Assembly (NCBI GenBank): GCA_023475265.1
Contig: JAMCWE010000011.1
Span: 1-32,224, forward strand
Reading direction: 5' to 3'
DNA: 32,224 nt
Source: Bacteroidota bacterium
GTDB lineage: Bacteria > Bacteroidota > Ignavibacteria > Ignavibacteriales > Ignavibacteriaceae
Position numbers and translations under genes: made by a program. Shown one piece after another: positions 22,876-31,284 of the stretch. The notes under the pieces are model-generated. The model saw only the letters and a list, made by a program, of their open reading frames with translations. It was not told the DNA's origin and did no database searches. Positions within the stretch are counted from its first letter, which is position 1; every line of letters starts with the position of its first letter.

Positions 22876-25524
22876 TTAAGCCAGTTTTTTCTTGGTTTCG
22901 ATTATCTTAAATGCTTCGATTGTATCGCCAACTTTTATATCATTGAAGTTTGCGATATTCAATCCGCATTCATAACCGGAATCGACTTCTCTAACATCAT
23001 CTTTAAAGCGTTTAAGAGAAGCTATTTCACCCTCGTGAATCACAATACCATCACGAACTATTCTTACTTTGCTGTTTCTTGAAATCTTTCCATCTTGGAC
23101 ATAACAGCCTGCAATTGTTCCGAATTTCGGAATTTTAAAAGTATCTCTTATCTCAACAGTTGCAGTTACTTCTTCTGATAGAACCGGAGAGAGTAACCCT
23201 TCGAGGGCTGACTTTACTTCATTTATTGCATCATAAATTACATTGTAAAGACGGATATCTACATTTTGAGTTTCAGCAAGTTTCCGTGCATTTAAATTTG
23301 GCCTTACGTGGAAACCAATTATAATTGCATCTGAAGCTGACGCAAGCAATACATCACTCTCGGAGATTCCACCAACGCCCTTGTGAATAACTTTTACAAT
23401 TACTTCTTCATTTGAAAGTTTCATCAATGAATCTGAAAGAGCTTCCACAGATCCGTCAACATCGCCTTTAACAATTAGCGGAAGATCTTTCACTCCGCCA
23501 ATGCTAATTTGTTTTGCAATTTCATCAAGTGTAACATGATGAACCTGCTTCTGATCCTGTTCGCGTTTCAATTGCTGTCTTTTAATTCCAATTTCTCTGG
23601 CCATTCTATCTGATTCAACGACAACAAAAGTATCGCCCGCCTGAGGCGCTCCTTCAAAGCCTAATACAAGAACCGGTGTTGATGGAGGAGCTTCGATAAC
23701 TTTATTTCCTCTTTCATCAAACATTGCGCGAACTTTGCCTTGGTAAATTCCGGCAATAAATGGATCACCAATTCTTAAAATCCCTTTTTGAACTAGAATT
23801 GTACCTGTTATACCTCTGCCTTTATCAAGCTGAGATTCAATTACAACTCCGCGGGCTTGTCTATTTGGATTAGCTTTTAAGTCAAGTATTTCAGCTTCAA
23901 GAAGAATCTTTTCAAGCAGAAGATCTACATTTAATCCGGTCTTTGCCGAGATTTCAACGCACTGATATTTTCCGCCCCAATCTTCTACAAGAATATTTCT
24001 TTCAGCAAGCTGTTGTTTTATTCTTTCAATGTTTGAGCCTGGTTTGTCGATTTTATTTATTGCAATAACGATTGGAACATTTGCAGCCTGGGCGTGATTT
24101 ATTGCTTCAACTGTTTGAGGCATTACGGCGTCATCTGCAGCTACAACTAGAACAACGATGTCTGTTAATTGAGCTCCACGGGCGCGCATTGCAGTGAAAG
24201 CTTCATGGCCTGGTGTGTCAAGAAAAGAAATGTATTTCCCATTTCCTACATCAACTCTATAAGCGCCGATATGTTGTGTAATACCTCCAGCTTCACCGGC
24301 AACAACGTTTGTTCTTCTAATATAATCGAGAAGTGAAGTTTTACCGTGATCTACATGGCCCATTATAGTTACGACAGGCGGCCTAAATAATAATGTTGAC
24401 GAATCATCTTCAGTATCTTCTAAAACTTCAGCAGTATATTCTTTAAGAAATTCAACTTCAAAACCGAACTCATCGGCAACCAAAGTAATTGTTTCAACAT
24501 CGAGCCTCTGATTGATTGATACCATTAAGCCAAGTTCTATACATTTTGATATTACATCAGCGACAGGAACGCTCATCAAATTAGCTAATTCATTAACTGC
24601 TATAAATTCTGTAACAGCAATTTTATTCTGCTCAAGCGCTTTCAATTCCAATTTACGTTCTTCTTCGGCTTCGCGTTCTTTTCTCTTTTTCTTTCTTTGA
24701 ACTGCTCTGCCGGAGATAACAGAATCATCCATGCTGAGGAGTGTTTTTCTAATGGCTTCTTTTACTTCACGTTGATCAATTTCGAAACGCTTAACTCTCT
24801 TTTTCTTTTTTGAAATAATTGGTTCATCGGAAGAAGCTTCTGTGGCTTTCTTTTTAGCTTTTGGTTTTTTCTTTTTCTTCGGAGCTTCAGCCGGATGTGA
24901 AGTTACAGTTCCCCTGTTAGTTACAATTTCTTTGTTTTCGGTTTTCTTCCTTTCGTCCAAATCAATTTTGCCGACAACTTTTAATCCTTTTTTTCTTCCG
25001 GCTTCAATTTCTTTGGGAGAAAGGAATGCTTTGGTTTCTTCTTTGGCAGTTTCTTCTTCTTTTACAGAAACTTCTTCAGCGGCTGCTTCTTCTAATACTA
25101 CCGGCTCTTCAATTTTATCTTCTTCTGATACTACAGCTTCCTGATTTTCTTCATGAATATTTTCGATTGTTTGTTCGGAAACTTCCTCGTGAGCATGTTT
25201 TAATTCTTCAATATTAGGATGTTCAACTTCAATTTGTTTCTCATGAACTTTTTCTTCACCATGAACTGGTTTTTCTTCTTGTTCAGATTTTTCAGTTCTT
25301 TTCTTATTGAATTCAGCAATCTTCTTATAATGTTTTTCGGCTTTTTCAATATCCTTTTTAAAATGATCATTGATTTCTTTTATCATATCATCTGTAAGCA
25401 AAGACATATGAGATTTAACATCATGTCCTTTCTTTTTCAGAAATTCCATGAGGTTTTCTGCTGACAGATTATACTCAGATGCTAATTTATAAACTCGAAC
25501 TTTTTTCTCTTTAGTTTCCGACAT
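22876..25524 (-). CDS. infB: Translation initiation factor IF-2
   Basis: An 882-residue IF2, the GTPase that brings initiator fMet-tRNA to the 30S subunit and promotes subunit joining. In order: an IF2_N motif (VRVYKLASEYNLSAENLMEFLKKKGHDV), a very long Lys/Glu-rich disordered linker to about 270, a second N-terminal subdomain (VTEFIAVNELANLMSVPVADVISKCIELGLMVSINQRLD), the G domain with GHVDHGKT (about 388), DTPGHEAF, NKID and SAKTG, then domains II, III and the C-terminal fMet-tRNA-binding barrel (KIPKFGTIAGCYVQDGKISRNSKVRIVRDG). It starts 23 bases after nusA. Confidence 0.97.
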   Translation of the reverse strand: MSETKEKKVRVYKLASEYNLSAENLMEFLKKKGHDVKSHMSLLTDDMIKEINDHFKKDIEKAEKHYKKIAEFNKKRTEKSEQEEKPVHGEEKVHEKQIEVEHPNIEELKHAHEEVSEQTIENIHEENQEAVVSEEDKIEEPVVLEEAAAEEVSVKEEETAKEETKAFLSPKEIEAGRKKGLKVVGKIDLDERKKTENKEIVTNRGTVTSHPAEAPKKKKKPKAKKKATEASSDEPIISKKKKRVKRFEIDQREVKEAIRKTLLSMDDSVISGRAVQRKKKRKEREAEEERKLELKALEQNKIAVTEFIAVNELANLMSVPVADVISKCIELGLMVSINQRLDVETITLVADEFGFEVEFLKEYTAEVLEDTEDDSSTLLFRPPVVTIMGHVDHGKTSLLDYIRRTNVVAGEAGGITQHIGAYRVDVGNGKYISFLDTPGHEAFTAMRARGAQLTDIVVLVVAADDAVMPQTVEAINHAQAANVPIVIAINKIDKPGSNIERIKQQLAERNILVEDWGGKYQCVEISAKTGLNVDLLLEKILLEAEILDLKANPNRQARGVVIESQLDKGRGITGTILVQKGILRIGDPFIAGIYQGKVRAMFDERGNKVIEAPPSTPVLVLGFEGAPQAGDTFVVVESDRMAREIGIKRQQLKREQDQKQVHHVTLDEIAKQISIGGVKDLPLIVKGDVDGSVEALSDSLMKLSNEEVIVKVIHKGVGGISESDVLLASASDAIIIGFHVRPNLNARKLAETQNVDIRLYNVIYDAINEVKSALEGLLSPVLSEEVTATVEIRDTFKIPKFGTIAGCYVQDGKISRNSKVRIVRDGIVIHEGEIASLKRFKDDVREVDSGYECGLNIANFNDIKVGDTIEAFKIIETKKKLA

Positions 25525-25547
25525 ATACTGCTTACCTATAATTTAAG

Positions 25548-26795
25548 CTACTCTTCTTCTTCAAATTGAGATTTAATTATTTCTAATATTTCGTTTATTT
25601 TTGCCTCATCTAAGCCTTCAATTTCTTTAAGCTTTTCCGGACCGGCAGTTAATACTTCGAGAGCGGTATCATATCGATTGTTTATTAATAATTCGTAAAT
25701 ATCAACGCCTAATTCATCTTTCAAATCGATAAGTTCGATATCCTCTTCATATTCTTCAAACGGTTTTTCTTCTCTAAGTATTTCTATTTCATAACCTGTT
25801 AGCTTCATTGCAAGCCTAATATTAACGCCATTTCTTCCAACAATTAGAGAAACCTGATCGCTGTCGGCAGTTACTATGGCTTTTTTTGCTGCGTTATTCA
25901 GCTCGATTTTTTTCAACTTTGCCGGCGCTAAAGCTCTCTGAATAAAAGCCGCTGGTTCATCTGAATAACTAATAACATCGATGTTCTCATTATTTAATTC
26001 TCTAACTATTGCATGAATACGAACGCCTTTCATTCCAACGCAAGCGCCAACTGCATCAATACGAGCATCTTGAGATTCAACAGCTACCTTAGCACGTTCG
26101 CCGGGTTCGCGGGCTATTGCTTTTATATCAATTATCCCATCATAAATTTCAGGTATTTCAATTTCAAATAATCTTCTTAGAAAAGTATTATCTGCTCTGG
26201 AAATTATTATCACCGGACCGCTGTTGCTCTTTTTAACTTCTTTTACAATTGAACGAACGGTCTCTCCTTTTTTATATCTTTCATAAGGTATTTGTTCATT
26301 TCTTGGGAGAATCAATTCGTTTTTATTGTGGTTAACAAGTATATCATTCTTTCTAATTTGGTAAATGTCGCCAACAACAATTTCACCTAATAATTCTTTG
26401 TATTCATTATAAACAAGGTCTTTTTCAATCTCACGAATTTTCTGATTCAAACCTTGCTTTGCTAAAGTAATTAATCTTCTACCGAAGGAAGCAAGCGCAA
26501 GCTTTTCAACAAAATCATCGCCAACTTCAAGCTCTTCGTCATTACCGCGGCGGTTTACTTCTTCAATACTTATTTGAGTATTTGGATTTTCAACTACATC
26601 TACTATTTCTCTTTCCAAAAATATTTCAATGTCGCCTCTATCCATATTTACCACAACATCGTGTTTAGCATCTTCGCCGAATTTCTTTTTTACAAGCATA
26701 CCAAATATTTCTTCGATAATGCCTGCTAAAACATCTTTATCAACCCCTTTTTCCCTCACCATCTGAGCAAAGGATTCAACGATATCTACGTTCAT
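25548..26795 (-). CDS. nusA: Transcription termination/antitermination protein NusA
   Basis: A 415-residue NusA. It contains the N-terminal RNA polymerase-binding domain (IVESFAQMVREKGVDKDVLAGIIEEIFGMLVKKKFG), an S1 domain (GEIVVGDIYQIRKNDILVNHNKNELILPRNEQIP), two KH domains (KVAVESQDARIDAVGACVGMKGVRIHAIVRELNNENIDVISYS and VSLIVGRNGVNIRLAMKLTG), and a C-terminal helix-hairpin-helix segment (LLINNRYDTALEVLTAGPEKLKEIEGLDEAKINEIL) ending in an acidic EEEE tail. It modulates pausing, termination and antitermination. It lies 16 bases after rimP in the conserved order. Confidence 0.96.
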   Translation of the reverse strand: MNVDIVESFAQMVREKGVDKDVLAGIIEEIFGMLVKKKFGEDAKHDVVVNMDRGDIEIFLEREIVDVVENPNTQISIEEVNRRGNDEELEVGDDFVEKLALASFGRRLITLAKQGLNQKIREIEKDLVYNEYKELLGEIVVGDIYQIRKNDILVNHNKNELILPRNEQIPYERYKKGETVRSIVKEVKKSNSGPVIIISRADNTFLRRLFEIEIPEIYDGIIDIKAIAREPGERAKVAVESQDARIDAVGACVGMKGVRIHAIVRELNNENIDVISYSDEPAAFIQRALAPAKLKKIELNNAAKKAIVTADSDQVSLIVGRNGVNIRLAMKLTGYEIEILREEKPFEEYEEDIELIDLKDELGVDIYELLINNRYDTALEVLTAGPEKLKEIEGLDEAKINEILEIIKSQFEEEE

Positions 26796-26811
26796 GTCTA
26801 ACTTCCTCCGT

Positions 26812-27267
26812 TTAAGAAAAACTGATTAATACTTTAGCTTTTATAATGTTATTAAATTTAATTTTAATTTCTGTTCCACTTGAAGTAAAGGTTAATTCTT
26901 CACCTTCAATTTTTATAAACTTAGCTATTGCTTTTTTTGTTTCATTGTCAAGTTTATAGGTAATTTCGAATTTTCGATTTATATGTTTTGGATATTGCCT
27001 TAAGAATTTCAGTGGTCTATCAACTCCGGGAGATGAAACTTCAAGGTTATAATTAAGGCCTATATCCGGAAGATTTTCTAGCTGTGAATTAATTTCTTGA
27101 CTTATAATTGCACAATCATCTGCAGAAACGTTTTTTTCTCCATCAATAAAAACTTCAATTGAACGGCTTCCACGGTTTCCGTGAATTAATAAATCAATTA
27201 GAAAGAATTTATTCCTTTCGACAATTTCAGTGGTAATATTTTTTATTTCTTCTTCTAACAAATTCAT
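26812..27267 (-). CDS. rimP: Ribosome maturation factor RimP
   Basis: A 151-residue RimP from the preferred ATG at 27265-27267 (MNLLEEEIKNITTEIVERNKFFLIDLLIHG). The frame is open 21 codons further upstream, but that extension is encoded by a terminator-like hairpin and reads unlike RimP, so I reject it. Family features are SIEVFIDGEKNVSADDCAIISQEINSQLE, YNLEVSSPGVDRPLKFLRQYPKHINRKFEI and the C-terminal SH3-like strand IKIKFNNIIKAKVLI. RimP assists 30S maturation. It heads the rimP-nusA-infB-rbfA-truB block. No clear ribosome-binding site precedes this ATG. Confidence 0.92.
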   Translation of the reverse strand: MNLLEEEIKNITTEIVERNKFFLIDLLIHGNRGSRSIEVFIDGEKNVSADDCAIISQEINSQLENLPDIGLNYNLEVSSPGVDRPLKFLRQYPKHINRKFEITYKLDNETKKAIAKFIKIEGEELTFTSSGTEIKIKFNNIIKAKVLISFS

Positions 27268-27273
27268 ACAAAC

Positions 27274-27296
27274 AAAAATCGCCCTCAAGAGGGCGA
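27274..27296 (-). terminator. Terminator/attenuator hairpin abutting the rimP start
   Basis: On the minus strand TCGCCCTC-TT-GAGGGCGA forms an 8-bp GC-rich stem, followed at once by TTTTT. The T-run ends seven bases before the rimP ATG. This is a textbook intrinsic terminator placed at the very start of a gene, so it may be an attenuator of the rimP-nusA-infB operon. Confidence 0.75.
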
Positions 27297-27462
27297 AATA
27301 ACTGAACAAAATTAGTATTATTTTATCCAATAAGCAAGAAGCTAGTTTTGAACTTACCTAATTTGTTCTTAAACACAGTTCGAAATATACTATAAAGAAG
27401 TATTAACACTTTTTTTCAGAACCACGTATAAACTTCTCTTTAAGAACTATTAATAAATTAGA

Positions 27463-28146
27463 TTATTTCTGAGTTAGTTTAGTAGCAAGTATTTCTAATT
27501 TATTTTTTACAATTTCTTTTTGATCAACGGATAATTTTAAAGTTTGGATTGATTTAAATTCATCAAATGCGTCTTCATTCAATCCGAAATCGAAAAGAAT
27601 ATTTGCAAAGTAAATTCTGAATGATGAAATGCTTTTCGTTTCCGGATATTTACGATAAGTTTCACGAGCATCAACTACTGCGGATTCTTTATAACCGCTT
27701 TCGGCAAGCTGCACAGCTCCGTTTAATTTTTTTATTCCGAAGTTATCTGTTTCAACAATCGGATCTTTAATACCATTTATTTGAGCTCCGTAAACCGCGG
27801 TGTTTTTAGATGTTGCTTCTTCTTTTTTCTTTGGTGCATTTAGCATGTCTTCCATTGCTAAAGCAAGTATTAAATCATTCACACTCATCTTTTTAATATT
27901 AGATAGTTGAAGTGCCGATGAACTTTTTAAAGTAAATTTTGAATTATCTCTGCTTAAAATTACAAGTGAATTTTTTCCGGTTTCAACAATTGAGTTTGTA
28001 TTTAGATTTTGATTGTCAGCAACGCTCGACCAATTTTCATTTGTACCTATTTGCGCTTTTACTGTTCCCTGAACTTTATCTACATGGAACGTCTGCGCTA
28101 AAATTATTCCTGCAGAAAAAATCATTATTAAAAATATCTTTTTCAT
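27463..28146 (-). CDS. Exported FecR-like domain protein
   Basis: A 227-residue protein with an N-terminal signal peptide (MKKIFLIMIFSAGIILAQTF). Residues about 22-85 resemble a FecR-type beta domain: VDKVQGTVKAQIGTNENWSSVADNQNLNTNSIVETGKNSLVILSRDNSKFTLKSSSALQLSNI. A short linker with KKKEEATSK follows. The C-terminal half (LNGAVQLAESGYKESAVVDARETYRKYPE ... FANILFDFGLNEDAFDEFKSI) looks like tetratricopeptide-type helices. The role is probably structural or sensing in the periplasm; no enzyme activity is evident. A GAGGT ribosome-binding site precedes the ATG. It follows the barrel/transglutaminase gene by 57 bases and is the last gene of the envelope cluster. Confidence 0.75.
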   Translation of the reverse strand: MKKIFLIMIFSAGIILAQTFHVDKVQGTVKAQIGTNENWSSVADNQNLNTNSIVETGKNSLVILSRDNSKFTLKSSSALQLSNIKKMSVNDLILALAMEDMLNAPKKKEEATSKNTAVYGAQINGIKDPIVETDNFGIKKLNGAVQLAESGYKESAVVDARETYRKYPETKSISSFRIYFANILFDFGLNEDAFDEFKSIQTLKLSVDQKEIVKNKLEILATKLTQK

Positions 28147-28202
28147 TTTTGACCTCGAGTAAACTTTTTCAATTTTAAAATCAACAATTAAATTTTAAAA
28201 AG

Positions 28203-30194
28203 CTAATAGACATCAACAATGGCTACGCTTCCTTTTGCCAAACCAAGATTGTTGAGTGCATCTTCATTAAATTTTTGAGCGCCCAAATCCCACGCTGTGT
28301 TAAAGTCTGTCAATGTTGTTGTTTCAATTGGAATCCAAACTTCATCAATACCGGATTCATTTTTGCGGATAAAATATTTGCTTTCATTTTGAGTGATTAA
28401 CTTTGCTTGTTCCGGTGACAGCTGTGTATTCACCAAAACATTAACATGGCCAATTCCGTTTATAGGTTTGTAATCTACCAAAGCAGTTTGAATTCCAACG
28501 CTTTCCATTAGAGAGCTGAAACATACGCTCAAGTCATCGCAATTTCCTCCTTTTAGTTTCATAGTTTCGTGTGGAAACTGGACGTAATCAGCTTCAGCTC
28601 TTGGATTGGCGGTGTAAACAAGATTTTTAACAAAATTATTAAATACAAATTTTGTCTTATAAAAAATTGAAAGCGCATAAGACATTGTATCCAGTTCACT
28701 TTTATAGTTGCTTAAAATTTCTTTTGCATAATTCATCGAGAAGTCATAATCTCTTTTAATAAAATATCTGAGGTTAATAACTTTTCCATCCCACGAATTA
28801 ATTCCATTAATCAAAATCGGTTTCTGAGTTTGATCTTGCGGTTCCAGGTTTGCTGAAGCTAAATAAAAATCCGCATAAGAAATTCCAGCTTTTTGTTTGT
28901 CGTAAGATTGAGGAATAATTGTGTAGAAGGGAATCTTAACCGTATCTCCAGGCGGAATTGTAATAACCGGCGATTCTATCTTGTCATTATTTATTCCTTC
29001 AATCTTGCTCGAAGGTTTTATTTGGACAAAATGATCAGTTAGATTTACAACTTTCCCAACTGCGAAAGGTTTGTCTAAATAATTTTCTGTTAAGGTCGGA
29101 TAAATTTCATTTAAAATATCAACATCCAAAAATTCAACCGATCTTTCCGGGATAGTATTAATTGTGAAAGTTAGTGTGAGAACAGCTTTATCAAAGCTAT
29201 ACCGGTTATTAATTATGTTGCTAATTCCTTGATCCTGAAATACAGAAAATGATTGCGGCGTATTTCTATTAGAAAAATATTTTATTCCGGAAAATGAAAT
29301 TCCAAATAAATTATTGGAATATGTTATTGCTGGAATAATTCCGGCAAAGTATGGCGACTGATATTTATCGTGAAAAGCAGTAATTCCAATTCCTAAGTTT
29401 CCGCCGAAAGCATTTATAAAATTATTAAGTCCGATTTGAAGATTGTTTCCCGACTCATACAAAAAATTTAGATCTAATGAACTAATTGGATTTACAGACA
29501 CGCCGAACAAAATATTTTTTTCTCTCTTGATATTATACTGTGAAATATCCGGATCGATTGAATTTTCATTTATGTTAATCAGATTAATTGAAGAAAGAGA
29601 AAAAGAAATTTTTTCAGAAGGCGAATAATTTATACCCAAGTCACCACGCCAAAAATTTACTTTGTAGTCCTGACTTTGTCTTACCAAATATAAAGTATCG
29701 GAAAAAACAGGCAATACGCCTTCTTGATTAAAATCCTGGGTAAAATACCGGAACGAAAGTCCGGCAGAAAACTGATTTGAAATTTTGTAAGAATAACCTA
29801 ATCCAAATAATTCTTTATAAGTAAATTTTGAATCTAACGATTGCGAAGTTGAATCTTGCAGAACAATTGATTGACCATTGTTAAAAACAAATTCTTTTTG
29901 ATAACCCGGAGTGTATCTGACAGTTATAAAATGATCGCCAAGTCTTTTTGATATTGAAATCAAATATAAGTTTGAATTAACATTGGACGAAAACTCACCG
30001 CCATATGAAAGTGCTATTCCCCAATCTTTGAGTGAAATAAAATTTGATGGATTACTTTCAAAACTATTCATCAAAGATGTGGAATTAAGGCCAGGGAACC
30101 AATATCCTGTTAGCCCAAATGAGCTCTGTGCCGACATCTTAACTGACATAAGCATAATTAACGCAATTAAAATTTTAAATAATTTTCTTCTCAA
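28203..30194 (-). CDS. Outer-membrane-like beta-barrel fused to a transglutaminase-like domain
   Basis: A 663-residue exported protein starting with TTG (30192-30194), whose TGA-overlapping start couples it to the upstream lipoprotein gene. After a signal peptide (KILIALIMLMSVKMSAQS), residues about 25-345 show alternating beta strands typical of a Bacteroidota-type membrane barrel (LISISKRLGDHFITVRYTPG, FGLGYSYKISNQFSAGLSFRYF, GNLGIGITAFHDKY). A beta-sandwich-like stretch follows to about 450 (VNLTDHFVQIKPSSK ... IPPGDTVKIPFYTIIPQ). The C-terminal part has a transglutaminase-like core: GGNCDDLSVCFSSLMESVGIQTALV (Cys about 550), GHVNVLV (His about 582) and VWIPIETT, with Glu where Asp is usual. 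Such a domain could be a cysteine peptidase or amidase; the substrate is unknown. Confidence 0.72.
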   Translation of the reverse strand: MRRKLFKILIALIMLMSVKMSAQSSFGLTGYWFPGLNSTSLMNSFESNPSNFISLKDWGIALSYGGEFSSNVNSNLYLISISKRLGDHFITVRYTPGYQKEFVFNNGQSIVLQDSTSQSLDSKFTYKELFGLGYSYKISNQFSAGLSFRYFTQDFNQEGVLPVFSDTLYLVRQSQDYKVNFWRGDLGINYSPSEKISFSLSSINLININENSIDPDISQYNIKREKNILFGVSVNPISSLDLNFLYESGNNLQIGLNNFINAFGGNLGIGITAFHDKYQSPYFAGIIPAITYSNNLFGISFSGIKYFSNRNTPQSFSVFQDQGISNIINNRYSFDKAVLTLTFTINTIPERSVEFLDVDILNEIYPTLTENYLDKPFAVGKVVNLTDHFVQIKPSSKIEGINNDKIESPVITIPPGDTVKIPFYTIIPQSYDKQKAGISYADFYLASANLEPQDQTQKPILINGINSWDGKVINLRYFIKRDYDFSMNYAKEILSNYKSELDTMSYALSIFYKTKFVFNNFVKNLVYTANPRAEADYVQFPHETMKLKGGNCDDLSVCFSSLMESVGIQTALVDYKPINGIGHVNVLVNTQLSPEQAKLITQNESKYFIRKNESGIDEVWIPIETTTLTDFNTAWDLGAQKFNEDALNNLGLAKGSVAIVDVY

Positions 30195-31132
30195 GGAATA
30201 TCTAGAGTTATGCTATGAATGCTTTGGGATAATACGAATAAATCATTTCCATAATCAGTATAATGAATTTGATATTTTCTTATAAACGTTAAAACTACCT
30301 TACCAAATTTGCTTTGCGGAATTTCATTCACCAGCTTTGGTGGGATTAATAATCTACCGGTATCGCGAGTTTTGATTTTATATAATGGCAATATAGAATT
30401 TGTTCCATTGGGATTTTGGGCTTTTGTAACTACGCCTAAAATTATTTCAATACTATCGCTTTGATTTAAACTATTCCAATCTAATAAACAATTGAGAGTT
30501 TTATTTTCGATTCTTCCTGTTAAAATTACTTTGCCAATTATTTCTCTCGGAGTAGGAATATTAAAATTGACTGAATTGCCGTGCATCGGAATATATTGGA
30601 AATTAATCGATGAATTATAATCGAAATTAAATTGTCCGCTGGGCCCCATCATTCCGCGAGTTAAGGCAAACATGTTGCCTAAAGTTGTATCAGCATGCAT
30701 ACCATGGCTGTTGTATCTAATTTTATAAGGAATTGTCATCGCCATAATATTATTAAACTTCACTTTACCTGGTGTAACAGTTTGATAGCCAATTAATCTT
30801 CCGCCTGGCTCTTTGATAGGTAAGTTTTTATTGTAAAAGATTGCCTGCGCAAATGAAATCTTTGTTGTTACATTGTTGGTAGTTATCTTAATGCCGCTTA
30901 CGTTGATTACGTTTGAATAATTCATGACGGGAGCAGCAACGCCGGTTGTGTCAAATCCATTGTTATAAAATTCATCGGTTGGATCTTTTGTAATTACCTC
31001 AATCTGAACCGGAGTTTGTGTTGATGAATTATCTTGAACGAGTTCAGTTGGAGCTGGATTATCGCAGCCGTTAAGAATTATCCCAGCAGCTAGAAAAATA
31101 AAGCAATATATAAACGTAATTAACTTTTTCAT
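30191..31132 (-). CDS. Exported lipoprotein, unknown function
   Basis: A 313-residue protein with a clear lipoprotein signal (MKKLITFIYCFIFLAAGIILNGC, lipidation at Cys23), followed by DNPAPTELVQDNSSTQTP, a linker style common in this phylum. The mature part looks beta-rich, with no recognised domain; notable are a Met-rich central segment (TLGNMFALTRGMMGPSGQFNFDYN) and a His/Met cluster (YIPMHGNSVNF). These could bind a metal, but this is only a suggestion. Its stop codon overlaps the start of the barrel/transglutaminase gene by four bases, so the two are co-translated and likely work together at the envelope. Confidence 0.75.
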   Translation of the reverse strand: MKKLITFIYCFIFLAAGIILNGCDNPAPTELVQDNSSTQTPVQIEVITKDPTDEFYNNGFDTTGVAAPVMNYSNVINVSGIKITTNNVTTKISFAQAIFYNKNLPIKEPGGRLIGYQTVTPGKVKFNNIMAMTIPYKIRYNSHGMHADTTLGNMFALTRGMMGPSGQFNFDYNSSINFQYIPMHGNSVNFNIPTPREIIGKVILTGRIENKTLNCLLDWNSLNQSDSIEIILGVVTKAQNPNGTNSILPLYKIKTRDTGRLLIPPKLVNEIPQSKFGKVVLTFIRKYQIHYTDYGNDLFVLSQSIHSITLDIP

Positions 31133-31226
31133 TTGATAAACTTAATATTGAGATCGATTATTTGCAATCTATTTTATTCGTGTTATCTGGCATTGTGCTT
31201 AATGCTCTAGAAATTTTAAAAAAATA

Positions 31227-31253
31227 AATCTCTCCGCCCGCCTCGGAGAGATT
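31227..31253 (-). terminator. Rho-independent terminator after the right-edge lipoprotein gene
   Basis: Arms AATCTCTCCG and CGGAGAGATT (10 bp, perfect) around a 7-base loop. On the minus strand, ATTTATTTTTTT follows. It lies about 30 bases after the stop of the 31285 gene, so that gene and the next lipoprotein gene are separate transcription units. Confidence 0.8.
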
Positions 31254-31284
31254 ACACCTAAGTTCAAATATTTAAATAATACTT

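Noticed and set aside
27268-27330. Longer N-terminus for rimP
   Set aside because: The 21 extra codons are made from the terminator hairpin and its flanks and do not resemble RimP.
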